From Margaritifera margaritifera (lineage: Eukaryota > Mollusca > Bivalvia > Unionida > Margaritiferidae): 64,000 nucleotides of DNA. Shown here one piece after another: positions 46,385-58,879 of the stretch. Location: contig JAQPZY010001490.1 of assembly GCA_029931535.1 (NCBI GenBank), positions 2,084,501 to 2,148,500 of the forward strand, in the 5' to 3' direction. A program made the position numbers and the translations under genes. The stretch's first letter is position 1; every line of letters starts with the position of its first letter. Below the pieces are notes generated by a model. The model worked only from the letters and a program-made list of their open reading frames with translations, did no database searches and was not told where the DNA came from.

Positions 46385-46627
46385 TTGTGCACACTACGTC
46401 CTGCAATGAACGGACGACTTATGGGATCCTGGTGTTGTAGCATTTATTCTGCAACCAAGGTATTTACCCAACTTTTGTCGGAGCGCACTCTCTTAGGAAG
46501 TCCATACATCTGGACAGCTTCCACAAAGGCATCAAGCACAATCTGGGCATTGTTGCTATTGCTTACTTTTAGATAAACAGACAGTCTTGAATAAATATCA
46601 ATCCCACCATGGATGATAAAGCACCAT
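46385..46627 (-). pseudogene. Integrase-family core exon (DDE fold start)
   Basis: The acceptor TTAATTTAG is followed by WCFIIHGGIDIYSRLSVYLK, VSNSNNAQIVLDAFVEAVQM, YGLPKRVRSDK, WVNTLVAE, a stop, and MLQHQDPISRPFIAGRSVHN. The Asp of GGID and of RSD are at the positions of the first two acidic catalytic residues in this fold. Confidence 0.8.
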
Positions 46628-46706
46628 CTAAATTAAGAAGTAATATAACCTAATGCTGAAGGTAGTGTTCCACCTACATCAAGTACTTATGTCAGTCTAT
46701 ATCTTT

Positions 46707-46710
<4 letters not shown>

Positions 46711-46784
<74 letters not shown>
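46711..46784. repeat. (TA)n microsatellite in integrase intron 1
   Basis: About 37 uninterrupted units, between the two core exons. Confidence 0.95.
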
Positions 46785-46786
<2 letters not shown>

Positions 46787-47199
46787 ATTTTTATGTTTGT
46801 GTATCTTTGCAACATTATTTTCACTCCAGAACTATTCAGAATATAGTTGTAGTAAATTGTATCACTTTTCATGTATCATTTTTTTAAATGACAGTGTACA
46901 AAGAATAAGAGGATAGCAGTAATCCCATACAAATTTAAACATGTATATGATCAAGAACAAAATCATTCTAGACACTTTGACAGAAATATACATACTATTT
47001 CCACTAATTATTATTTACTCTTGCCTCAACATTATTGTCCTTTTTTTCTTTCATTCAAAGGCTTATAATTAGAATAAAGTCACATGGAACAAGAAGTTTC
47101 TCTGATAAATACCAGACTGATGTTATATGTGCCTAAAAGAAGAATTTAAATTCCTAAAATATCTTTAGCCTATATGAAAATAAAATAGATTTTTTGTAC

Positions 47200-47896
47200 C
47201 GCACGAGTTTATGATTTTCATCAATGTGCCATAAGGCTTGGGGACCACTGACACTGTAGGTCCTTCTTTGTACTCGACAGGTTGTAATGAATAATCTTCT
47301 AAAGTGAACACCCTGTGGATCAGCATTCTGCATGGCCTGTCTAATTCTGTGGTTATGAAAACGGTGTCCCCGGGAAAGCAACATCACAGAGATAGTGCTG
47401 TATCCAACAAAAGGAAACTCAATTGTCAGTTGTTTACTTCTTGGTCAGGCTCCTCATCATGAAGTTGGCTATATGTCTGTCCGACTTTCAAATTTAACTG
47501 GCTAAGTCTTCGTTCCACAGTTCGTTTGCTAGCATCCACCATATTTGCAATCTCCTTTACTTTGAAACCATTTTCAATAAAAAAAAAACAAACTTGTGAG
47601 CTTGTTATGGTATGTAAAAAGCAGGACGACCCCAAAAACCATACTCGACTTCAGGTTTATGGATTTCATCATTAATATTTTCATCAACACAGACATGTTC
47701 AAGTGTTTGTTCTGCAAAATGCAAGCTTTCTTCAATGTCTGTAAATTGAGATAATTGCACCATCATTGATATGACTACTTCTAAGTTTGTTGTCAGATTT
47801 TGGGTTCTATTATTCTCCATGCACTGTGCAACTAAAAGAAATTTCTGATGTACCAGCTCCTTCATATCAGATACTGCTGCAGCACCATCATTAGAT
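47200..47896 (-). pseudogene. Integrase-family N-terminal exon
   Basis: The acceptor GTATATTAG leads into SNDGAAAVSDMKELVHQKFL and ends its frame with VEYGFWGRPAFYIP. One shift later comes IENGFKVKEIANMVDASKRT then VERRLSQLNL, a helix-turn-helix of the RTVERRL type. After another shift come TIEFPFVGYSTISVMLLSRG, HRFHNHRIRQAM, RRTYSVSGPQALWHIDENHK and LVR. The donor is GTGCG|gtacaa. The first shift lies at a run of ten A residues. Confidence 0.8.
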
Positions 47897-47909
47897 CTAA
47901 TATACAAAA

Positions 47910-50080
47910 TTAATGTTCAAGTCAGAAGAGAGAAACTTTGTTGAGTTTCAAATATTCATTTAATGGTGTTAAATTGCTAAACAGTCAAAGAGAGAATATT
48001 TAATGCAAAGGCAACATAGATGTCCGTACATGTATACTGCAGTCACCTATTCTGTTGGATAGATGATGGAATCATATATGTCTTTGAAATCTGCTCTGGC
48101 AACCACCTGTTTATAAATACCTACTTCCCACCTATACATAGATACATAATTTTTACTGATCTATAAAAACCATCTGAACACAGAGACCATATTCTGATAA
48201 TACTCTAAGTGGTCTTTATTGACAGGTTTTACTATTTTTAATGGAGCTCACACCTGTTACAGTATCACCAGCCACATCATCATTGCCGTATTTGTTTGTT
48301 ATGAGTCAGTGACTCAGTGTAACAGATGAACATGTCGCATAATTAAATGCTCTGCCTTTTTGGCATGTATTTAACAAGTCTGTGACATGTATCACTATGA
48401 AGATCTGACATTTACTTAATTCAAGAACTAGAAGAACAAAAAAAAAAACATAACATTGGCATCACCTGATCGGTTTTATTCTTTCTGAATTTTATGTGGA
48501 TATGCTTTATAGAAAGGGAATTACCAACAAAAAAAAAGAGTAAATTTGAGAAGAAAAATATACTTACATATTCACATATATTTTAGGTCTAATAAAAGTC
48601 AATACATTTCCAAAAGCAATGTTACAGATCAGTTGCTACAACTGAAAAACAATATAGGGCATTTTATTATAAGGTACAACCAGAGATGGCCAACCAATAG
48701 TGTTAAGTGGCAAGTTATTAAGTAACGGGTCATTTGATAGTATACTTTGATTGCATTATGTTGCAAATCATATAAACAGTTAAGATTGATAACAATCGCC
48801 AGAGCAAAAACAATAACAGAAGTTTTACTGATCAATCATTTTCCAATTTGGTAATTGTAATATTGTTTAGAATTTTAATAACATCTCTATATGTAGTCTG
48901 TTACAATTCTGTATATATGACGAGAGAATGTTTATGAGAAAATAAAATACGTCCAACCTATTCCACACATTCCATTGTATCTGATGAAAATTACTGAATA
49001 TTCTTCTTGATATGCTCTAATCTCTGTTATGATGATACTATGATAATAAAACATTTCCAAAGTGTTACACAGCAAATATTGGGAAAGAATACTCATGTCA
49101 TGATGGAAATCGGGGAGTTTTTGCCAGTTTGTGTGCACTATGCCCGCGGTAGAAGGTCATGTAATAAAAGACAGCAGTGACGTGAAGAAAGATAGAGATA
49201 TCCTGCACTGGCGTTCTACACTGGAAAACACGGTCATACACATATGTTATGTACCTTTTACTTTGTCTCGTATTTATTTATATATTAAATGAAAGTCAAA
49301 TATTAAGGGCATAATTGTCTTGTTGTTGGATTGAAAAGTCGTATGAGGCGTATCCATAATTTAACATACGGGCTAGTCAGGGCTTTAACCCTTTTTTTCC
49401 GGTAGGTGAAAACATTTGGTGTAGTCGAGTCTTATCCTTTATTTTATTTCGCAAATTGTCATGTTGTAATATTACAGAATTGTTTAAAATCTTAGGAATG
49501 CAAATTTCAACATGTTCCTGCAAATAAATATTTATTTCCAAAGTCAAAATGGCATCCAGGAAGGACATTTTTTTACCATCGAAGTCACAAGATTAAAGGG
49601 ATTAATACTGTGTCAATCTCCTCTTCAAATGAGTTTTTTTCTGATTGGTCCTATGCCAGTAATGACGTAATAGCAAACTTAATGATAGTTACGATATTAT
49701 GGACAGAAAATATGCGTCAATCAGATTCGTAAATTAAACCTAATGAGTATAATATTTATTTACATTCTGTCTCTAAATCCATCAAAATACCGTCATGGGG
49801 TTTTCTTTATTCAATTTATAAAAAAAATTGTTTTAATTTTCAAAAGTGGTAGATGTTGAGAATAAAACGGTATGTGCGGTAGACGGCCTTTAAAACGGTA
49901 TTTGTGGACTACCGCCGGTAGAATCACATGTATGAATATCAATAGAACCTAAAATAACGTCACTAATTAGATAAGAAATTTCCACATTTTCAGAGTTTTG
50001 CAGAAAACAAAAATATTATCGTACAAGGAGTCTAAATCATATTTTGACGTAGTTTAGTGTATTAGATCACATGCACAAAC
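47910..50080. other. No recognised gene
   Basis: AT-rich sequence. The helix-rich N-terminal exon of the integrase pseudogene may have had upstream exons here, but none is visible. Short frames have no recognisable motif. Confidence 0.45.
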
Positions 50081-50089
50081 ATTAACTGC

Positions 50090-50990
50090 AAGGCTAAATG
50101 TATGAATGGCAGGATGTTAAGCATTATCCAAAAAGACTTTCACCAAGTTCCACTTTCATGCTTACAACTTAAGTTATTCCAGGAAACTTAAATACTTTGT
50201 TTAATCTGTTGACAACATAGTAATTAGTGTAAGAAAAGTGGGTAATTGTGACTGTCCTTCCCTTTACATGGTTGATAATGATGAATGGAACGCTCAGACT
50301 AAATCCATGATGCCTAAAACTTAAATTATGCCAGGAAAGTAAATAAAGTAATCACCGTAAGAAAAAGTAGGTCTCTGTAACCTATACTCCCCTGGGATGG
50401 TTTAGAATGATGCAAAAGAGTTTCTAAGTCAATTCCTTGAAGCATAATGCCTACAACTGAAGTTATGCAATAAAAATGAAAAACTAACACCCAGGTTAAC
50501 CTGTAAACAACATTTAGGTTTTATAAGAGGAGGCAAATGTGACTTACTTTCCCCTGGGTTGGTTTTGAATAATGTAAGGAACACCCTCTTGATCCCATGA
50601 CATGAAGATATCATGTATACAACTTAAATTCTGTCATGCAACTATAATGCTCAGGTTAACCAAGAAAAATAGGTCACTGTGATAATATTTTCTCTGGTGA
50701 GGTTTTGACTGATGCAAGGCACGCATTGACCAAGCTCCCTGGAGGTATCATGTCTAAAACTGCAGCTAATCCAGGTCAAAAAGACTCTAACACTTAGCTT
50801 AGAATTTGAACAACTAAGTTATAATTGCAACAAAAGTATATCACTGCAATATACTCTCCCCTCGGACGGTTCAGAATCTTACAATCATCAAGACTGACCA
50901 GGTTCCGTGAAGATGGAATGCATAAATCTTGAGTTAATGGGAGGCAAACAAATTTCTTACAATTTAGTTAGCCTGACTGTGGATGATACT
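50090..50990. repeat. Tandem array E, ~155-bp divergent units (about six)
   Basis: Units repeat ATGCCTAAAACTTAAATTAT-CCAGG (in parts), AACACTCAGGTTAACCTGTA-ACAACAT, AAGAAAA-TAGGTCACTGTGA, CTTTCCCCTGG-TGGTTT-GAATGATG, AAGGAACGC. Confidence 0.85.
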
Positions 50991-51624
50991 TCTGACACTA
51001 GGGATACTACATAACATAAGCTCGTCTGTACTTCGCACAGGTGAGTTAAAAACGTGGAATGCACAAATAGACCATGAGGAGATGCTTCGCATAAAGCTAC
51101 ATAGACATCAGAATTAGAGCAAAGAGAAGTAGCAAATACAAATTGTTTATGGACAACACACTTTCACATAAGCTCTCTGGTCTTTGCTGAACAGAGATAA
51201 CAACCGGCTTACAGCAATAATAGTTTCAAATTTCTATGATGTATAGATCGATGATTATGAATAATAATAAAAAAATAAACTTCTACTCCTTTAAAAACAT
51301 ACTACATAAAACATCAATTTGTAAATCATATGATAATACTTCATTGTTTTAAAGTAATTTTAAAGGAATACTATACAACTTGCAATCATTTTCTGCAAAA
51401 ACAAATTCATCATTTGAACCTAAACATTTGAAAAAGACATACTGAAAATTGCACCAGAGAACTGACAATATGTTGAAAAACATTTCGGATTAATATATTT
51501 CATAATCTAACAATCCATTCGCTTATGCTGACAAATCGCGTTAATATGATTCTCACACCAACACCAGTTTACTACCTACGTGTTTGACATTACGATATCA
51601 CTTGTCAATCAAGATTTAGCAAGA

Positions 51625-53905
51625 GGCTCAAGTGGCCTGTTATCGCTCACCTGGCTTGCATAACTTAACAGTTAACCATTTCACCAAGCAGGTTTATGTA
51701 GTATTGTAAGAACACATCCTATGTAAACTATCTCCCAAACTTTCTATCATGTTGATTTTACCTATTGTACTATATTCTGATAAATGTTCTTTCAAAAGAT
51801 CTTGATGATATAAGCATATATTTCAAGTCTGATCAAATCGGGTCACAAATAAGGCTTCCAGAGTAACAACAAGTTCAGCCAATCAGATCTAAGAATACAT
51901 CATTAATATGCGTGAATCTTATTCATTATCAAAACCATCCAATATCTTGATGATATAAGCCGATATTTCAAGTTTGTTCAAAATAGGATCAGAAATATGG
52001 TTTCCAGAGTGGCAACAATCTCGGCCAATCAGATGCAAGATCACCTCAATAATATATGCATGGATCTTGCTGAACTTGTCCGAGATCTTGGTGATATACG
52101 TATATATTTCAAGTTTGATCAAACCTGGATCAGAAATCTGGCCTCCAGAGTGGTAACAAGGTCAGCCAATCAAATGCAAGATCACCTCCTTAATATGCAT
52201 ATATCTTGCTCAATATCGAACCCATCGAACCCATCCAAGATCTTTATGATACAAGTCCATATTTCAATCTCTGATCAAAGTCAGATCAGAAATATGACTT
52301 CAAGTGGCGCAACTAGCTCAGCAAATCCAATGCAAGACCACCTAATTAGTATGTGTGGATCTCGCTCATTATCAAACTCATATGAGATCTTGATGATATA
52401 AGCACATTTGGCAAGTTTCATCAAAATTGGATTAGATATGTGGCCTTAATAGTGGTAAAAGCTTAGCCAATCAGATGCATGATGACATCATTAGTATGCG
52501 TGGATCTCACTCATTATCAAATTCGTTTGAGACCTCAGTGATACAAGCATATATTCCGAGTTTGATCAAAATTGAATCAGAAATCTGGATTGCAGAGTGG
52601 TAACAAAGCTCACCAATCAACTGCAAGATCACCTCTTTAAAATGCATGGATGTTGCTCGTTACTGAACTCCTCCAAGATAATCCAATATTCCAAGTTAGA
52701 TTGATATCGAATCAGAAATATGGACTCCAGAGTGATAACAAGCAAATGTTGATGGCCGACGCACAATTCACGATGGGCGACAAATGATGAATGTATGGCT
52801 ATACGATGAGCTCACTTGGTCTTATGAGCTAAAGATTACTAATACAGTAACAAGAGGATCCTTACAGATTTCACCCCTGCAGAACTAATTGTTAATTAAG
52901 TAGAATCAATACCATTTCATGTTGAGCAGTACAATCTGTTACGACTAGGGGTACATGTAACAAAAGAAAAGACTCAAACAAGCTTTCAAGATTTAAAATA
53001 CAAATATTTAATTTCCTAAAATATTAAAATATTTCAGCAAACAATCAAAGTGAAAGAATTAAAAATAACATACAGTATAGAATATCCTTAAAAGTCCTAA
53101 ATTGTTCTATAGTTCACTGATCCGGAAGTTAATCCAAATATTCCGAATGAAGTAGGTTCCGAATGAAACCTTCACTGTACTAATGTACTAACAAAAATCA
53201 GTTATATCCAAGTGTTATAAATTCCAAATAGTCCTTGTTTGTAAGGAATATCACAAGTTCTAGAAATGTTTCCGATAATTCCACGGAACTGTATAATTAT
53301 TAAAGTTTAAGAAGCAGTACTTAATCCAGAATGTACTGTATAATGATAATAATAATATTACTGAAGTAGAATATCCACACAAAATGAACCAATTTTGTTT
53401 ATGACCTCTCAGGCTGAACGAGCTATGAACGAATCCCAAACACAGCAATACATCCTATTATATAGCTTCTGACTGTGCAAAACAGAATAAGGAAAACCAA
53501 TTAAAACTGTATTGCGACTTAAAAACAATTTAATCCTTCTAGAAAACGACCTTCTCCGAACCAGTCAGAAACTAGGTTATGCGTGACACCGCTAAAGTAC
53601 CTTTGCACTGACGTTATTACCAGTCAACAAAGTATTGACTCTTAATGAACATAGAATCTAGGTCAGAAGTTCAACAAATTCTCACGCTCTAGGTCATGTG
53701 ATATGATTCATGTTTAACCAATATTTCCAAGACCTAATGTACTGAGTCACATTTAAATACCGTATATGTACTTTCTGCAAGACGACAGCTGTTAGACTGT
53801 TATGCAGAGATCATAAACCTATACCATTATTTAAAAACGAAATAATACATAATTCCTTAACAAATCATAAAAGTACAATTGAAAAGCTATTTAAAAGACC
53901 TTCAC
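51625..53905 (+). repeat. Left arm of a large inverted duplication
   Basis: The arm begins CTCAAGTGGCCTGTTATCGC, TCACCTGGCTTGCA. It carries tandem array F (51795-52740, units of ~155 bp with ATCTTGATGATATAAGCATA, TATTTCAAGTTTGATCAAA, AGCCAATCAGATGCAAGATC). It then has a unique segment with GATGAGCTCACTTGGTCTTA and continues to about 53905. It is the reverse complement of 58880-60529, apart from the solo LTR inserted here and two fewer array units. Over 230 bp of the unique segment I see essentially no differences. Confidence 0.9.
52937..53862. mobile_element. 926-bp solo LTR with 4-bp target duplication
   Basis: The insert begins TGTTACGACTAG and ends TTCCTTAACA, the TG...CA ends of LTRs. 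It is flanked by AATC on both sides (52933-52936, 53863-53866). The paired right arm reads straight through as ...GCAGTACAATCATAAAAG..., the unoccupied site with a single AATC. No internal retrotransposon sequence exists, so this is a solo LTR left by recombination. Four-base duplications occur in some Ty3/gypsy-type elements. Orientation and family are unresolved. A TATATAG at about 53458 could be a promoter box. Confidence 0.85.
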
Positions 53906-54745
53906 CATAGGTGGCATAAGAATATGTTAAATGTCACACGAGCTACAGTTTGGTAAAACTGGTTTCTTTCTGCTCCTAATGTCTTACTGTCTCACAAATC
54001 CTGCCAAATCGTTTCATTACACTTTCCTCACACTAATATTGACATGTCAAGCAAAATCAATAAATGTTTCTTTACGCAACTCAGTAATTAGGTCCAATTT
54101 CAAGTATACGTTCAGATCCCAAACTATGCCTTCACTTTTGCATAATATAATTAGGTTTTTCTCTACTTTTTTGACATTTCAGAATTAAGCTGCACATCAG
54201 ACAGTTTATAATTTGGCCTTTACATAAAGTAACAATGAAACATATTTTGCTAATACTTACAATAAAAATAGTCCCAGATCGACATGTATTTTGAAGATTT
54301 TTGATAATACCGGGAGAACACTTGTATAATTGTACTTAGACTGAGAATCTGACAGGCACATCAGAATGTTGAGAAGAAAAGTTTTCAAGCTACTAACAAT
54401 CAAGCTGGTCAAGGTAAAAACCTCCAATCTGAAAATTTTTTGAAAAAAAAAACAGATTATACAAAATTTCGAAACTTATTTCCATATACAGTGAATTGCG
54501 TTATTTTGCAAGAGATCATTCAGAAGAAGCACATGCCATTTGACCCCTTCAGTGGTAATAAAGACAAAACCAATAGTATTTCTGTGTGTTGCTGATTGTG
54601 ATATTGGAAATATTAGATTTTCCACAAATTTTAAGATTTTTTCATCTAATACAATACATAAATAAATAAAATAGAATTAAAATCAAGCTGAAATTACAGT
54701 TTGATGCATTAAAAAAATCTTTCTAGAGAGCATTTGCAACACGTA
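53906..54745. other. Spacer of the inverted duplication, no recognised feature
   Basis: AT-rich sequence without identifiable exons or repeat families. Confidence 0.5.
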
Positions 54746-54749
54746 TTGT

Positions 54750-55560
54750 TTTACAAATGGATGTAACTTTTCAACACTGGAAAGGAAGGTTATTTTATAA
54801 GGGAATAAATAAAGTAACATCCTCATATCGATACAACCATTCCTTCTTGAAGAGTTGCAATAATAAGATTTTCAAGATGGTCAATATGGCAGCCATATTA
54901 GACATAAGAACAATAGTATTTTTATTTAGGAACAACTGTATGTTGTAAGAAGTATTGTAATAAAACTCCAGTAGCTATAACAAGATTTTCAAGATATGTA
55001 CCATGCCAATCATATTGGATTTTGAATCAGCACTTCATGTTTCATTAACGGTTATAACGGCACTTTTAACACATCATTGGCTCTATCATGCCAAGGAAAC
55101 AGGAGCTACATGTAAGTGCCTTTCCCAAGGATACGCTGAGGCAACTGATGCGGGTTAGTCTGGGTGGGTATCTATCCCATGACTCTTGGATTACGAGTCC
55201 AGTGCTCTACCAACTCAGCAACCATAGCAAACTACATGATGCAAGAAATGTTGTAGTCAAAACCCCAAACTGATTGAACCCTTGATTATGTAGAAGGGTA
55301 ACAAGATTTTCAGTACGGCTGCCATGACGGTCATATTGGAAGTTGAATAAGCACCACTTTCATTTAGGACAACTACATAAGGAAAACCTCAGGTTGACCA
55401 TTCTTTTATGAGAGTAAGAATTGGATTTTCAAGATCACATGGCATTATGGCAGCCATGTTGGACGTGTGACAGACCCAATATTTATGTAGGACCAACTAG
55501 ACTTTAGTGTGATTGTCTGACAAAAGTGTTATAAAAACATATTAAGTGGTTTAGGAGGAG
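54750..55560. repeat. Tandem array C (second locus)
   Basis: The units are TAACAAGATTTTCAAGATGG, CAGCCATATT, TTTTTATTTAGGAACAACTG and GTAAGAAGTATTGTA-TAAAACCCC-A. They match the family at 26880-27640. It is interrupted by a SINE at 55035-55232. Confidence 0.8.
55035..55232 (-). mobile_element. tRNA-derived SINE inside array C
   Basis: The minus strand reads TGGTTGCTGAGTTGGTAGAG, CACTGGACTCGTAATCCAAG, then TATCCTTGGGAAAGGCACTT, and the tail TGATAGAGCCAATGATGTGT, TAAAAGTGCCGTT. This is the same family as 21053-21232. Confidence 0.85.
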
Positions 55561-56957
55561 TGGCAATAAAAAAATTGTCTAACGGACAGAGAGATGCTGG
55601 AGGATGCTTATATAGCATAAGCACTGTTGGTCTCCAAACAGTAAAGCTAATAGGCTGTCTACATTTACATGTATATTTGAAAAGTTGGCCATTATGACAA
55701 TTTCTCCAGAGTATGTACACGCAGGACATTACCTAGATACAAGATGCTCTCAAAAAACCTGGGGCACTACTTAATGAGAGGAGCTTTGTAGGAATTTGGA
55801 AAGGTTCACACATTTTCAAATGTATTATATAATTCCTTGACACAAAGGAGCGAGACCTAATAATGGCTACAAAAATTTGAACTTCCCTTGCTATCTCGTG
55901 TCCCCGACTATGCTGCGATCGATGTGTATAGACCTCATCAAGAGTTATCGATGGAGAGGTGTATTTAGATTGCATCAATAATCATGGATCATGTGCTGTC
56001 GACTGGTGACCAAGCTAATCAAAATCAGTAAGACATTTATGTCAGTCAATGAAATTGATTATCTTATGCTTCTTTGGCAATGAGTGCACTCTACTCAGTA
56101 AGCTTGGGATGAGCTCAGTTCAGTCTAAAATCAACCATAACGATCTTTGATCTTTATTTCTTGGGTCCCTTTTATGCGCCCTATGGGTGCTATGGAGGGT
56201 ACTTTATTGCACCAAAGATGAAAAATAAGGGTCATTGGTACAAGGGCACAGCCTAGAATGAACCCTGAGATAGTGACCATGAATACTGGAATAGTCGAGC
56301 TGAAGCGAATAGCCGGACATTAGAATCAAAATAGTTTTGGCATATGTTCGAATAGAAAATCAGTATTTAAATATTTGTGTTTTCCTTGTTAGTAGTGAAA
56401 CCTACAATCAGACTCGGAAGTCGACCATGCCGACCACAGGCACTCCTTTCTGTCAGTAAAAAAGGGAAAAACTATTGATAACAACCACTCCACTTCTCCG
56501 AAACAACACAAAGTGTTTAACTTCCGCAGTTCAATTTTGACCACTCGCCGATTCCATGCCAGTTTCTTAAAACATTGACATGTTTAGCCATTCATAACTT
56601 ATATCAATGTAAAGGAGATATTCCAAACTTTTCCCCCATGTACAATTTAAGTACTTGACTGGTCATTTTTGGGGCACTTTTATGTGAAGTTTTCCTGTTG
56701 CTTCATCTCTTGTCTACTTGGATCAAGTTTTGAGAGTATATACAAAATTGTAATGTCACTTGTTGAATAGGCTACTTTCTGTTCTGATTAGTGATTATTG
56801 TTTACCCTGTACTGGAATAGATTAGCATTAACCTGTACAACAAATCAGTTGAAAGTGGCTTATTCACTGCATGACATAAAAAACATGGCATATGGTATAG
56901 AACAGGGGGCATAGCAAAGACAACAAAATCCTTTCAGCAAAGTGACTTAATTGGGAA
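55561..56957. other. No recognised gene
   Basis: Unique-looking sequence. An 81-codon minus frame at 55978-55733 includes a RGHEIAREVQIFVAIIRSRS stretch, which I cannot place in a family. Confidence 0.4.
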
Positions 56958-56965
56958 TGTGTGCA

Positions 56966-57230
56966 CAGTAGCGGCGCCATGGGGAGGGGGAGAGCTATTG
57001 CCATCGGGCGCCAGGTGAAGGGGGCACAGTAGGGAGATTTGTTTTTAGCTTAAATTTTCATAGTATTTCACCTCACCTTAGAGTAACGGGGCAATTCTTG
57101 ATAAAAATATATTTAGGAGGGGGGGGGGGGAGAGGTTGGGAACTGACATAACATCTGTTATCGGTGGTAAAGTAGGGACGCCACTAAAGAACATTGCCCC
57201 CGGGCGCCTAGAACCCTCGCGCCGCCACAG
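56966..57230. mobile_element. 265-bp hAT-like non-autonomous element
   Basis: The ends CAGTAGCGGCGC and, inverted, CTGTGGCGGCGC extend with shared GGGCGCC and ATTGCC blocks. The flanks TGTGTGCA (left) and TTTGTGTA (right) agree at six of eight bases, which fits a decayed 8-bp hAT duplication. It is GC-rich relative to its surroundings and holds a run of 11-12 G at about 57119. Confidence 0.7.
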
Positions 57231-57239
57231 TTTGTGTAC

Positions 57240-58879
57240 TATTGGATTCAATACTTACAAACCTCTAATTCAGTCTAAATTGGAATTTTTACATGTTGAT
57301 CTTAAGAAATGAGTCATCGACTGTGTGTATGAATATTTAACACCAGTCAAGTTACATTGAAAGTCAATTTTTGCGATTTTCATATGGATACAATTTTTAT
57401 AGAATTTGTTTATAAATAATCCCCGCATTTAGCTGAACAAGATTTATTGTCTTTTATGCTCATAGCGCATCTTCAGTAAACATCTTGGTCATACAGAGTT
57501 TGAAGATAAACAGGGAATACAGCAGCTACATTGATTTGAATTTTAGTCGCAATCCTAAAGAACATTTACTCAAGACCTCTTTAATGTCATTAATTTAATG
57601 TAGATGACTGAGTTTACAGTGTTTTCAGTGCAGCACTGTTGCGGGTTGTGGGAGTTGGCAATAATACCACAGTAGATCCCCAAAATATTGAACAAGGAAG
57701 AAGAGATTATTTGATAGCGTTATTATCATCAATGAATATTAAAATTCTATCCGAACACATGCCATAGATATTAGAATAGAAAAATTTGGTATTAATTTCA
57801 GCTCTGTAGAATATTAACACTAGAAAGGATGACATTGAACTATGTTTGTTTACAGCCCATTCAGCATATACTGTATCAGGATTATTTAGGCAAATGCCAG
57901 GCAAACACGGATGAAAGTGAGATGAGAATAAATAATAAGGACCATTCAGACGTGATGAATTTGGGACACAACCTCACGCCTTGCAGTGTTCCATAGTATC
58001 AGTGGGGTGTAAAGCACAACACTTTTACAGATATACAGATATCTGCCCTCAGACGTAATTATATATATACTTTGAACCATTCTAATGCATTTAGGATTAG
58101 AGAAAAGACTGCTCATGTCTTGCAAATGTTTCCTTTAGAATTCGATATAAGCATGTTTGCGTTGTAAGTATTATTAAAAAACACTTATTATATGTCATGT
58201 GGTGGGTGGTGTTCTTTTCATCTCCCAATCAACTCTAGGGTCAAGGACAAGGTTAATGTGACTTGATGGCTTTGTTTTGGTAGACAGCTTGAGCAGATTA
58301 TTGGTAAGATCACTGTTCTATTTAAGGGATTGGATGATACCAGCTTTTTTAAGTTAAATTTTCTTCGCTTTTAGTATAGATGCAACATCTACAGGAGGAT
58401 ATCTGTGTCATTTTGTGAATGATACTGCAGAAAGCACAAAGTCATGTAATGCACAAATGATGTTGAAAGTGCACAACTCTTACCCAAGGCTTTGTCCCTT
58501 TGCAACCAGAAATATTGACACTGGTGAAGAGATTAGATACGACTCTGGGGATGGAAAGAACTTGTACTGGCGGAAAAAATAACACATTCATATTTATCCC
58601 CTTTTCAATGAATCTGTGTGAGATATCGAAGGTTACTTTAATGAAATTTTGTATTCAAGTTCATACCCACAAGACCTCATATGAGTGTGATGGCCATTGA
58701 CCTCCCATTTTTGTTTTAAATATATGGCTTTGTTCAACTTGGAAGTACATAAGAACATGGGCACAGTAACTCCTTGTGAGAAAATGGTTCTTTGTGACAT
58801 CTTCTGTGTTCATTGGTTTTCATGCTGGTTTATACACACAATGAATTAAATGGTCATCTTTGTGTACCTCATATGGAGA
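57240..58879. other. Spacer of the inverted duplication, right half
   Basis: No exon, RNA gene or repeat family recognised. A 66-codon plus frame at 58500-58700 has no known motif. Confidence 0.45.

Larger units (their letters stand above)
43390..47896 (-). pseudogene. Integrase-core (DDE/rve) family gene, intron-containing, broken
   Basis: Three exon-like blocks form one protein of the integrase-core family that is multicopy in many invertebrates and fish: N-terminal and helix-turn-helix part (47896-47200), first core part (46627-46385), C-terminal part (43743-43390). Intron 1 (47199-46628) has GTACAA...TTTAG borders and the codon split across it restores HKLV-R-W-CFIIHGGID. Two frameshifts (near 47600 and 47440) and one in-frame TAA (near 46435) make it a pseudogene. 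Intron 2 holds a hairpin element and a tandem array. The catalytic triad cannot all be checked because the RIE-LW segment was not found. Confidence 0.8.

Noticed and set aside
51997..52401. 134-codon frame conserved in two places (also 59451-59855)
   Set aside because: Conservation reflects recent inverted duplication of non-coding tandem array F, not selection on a protein.
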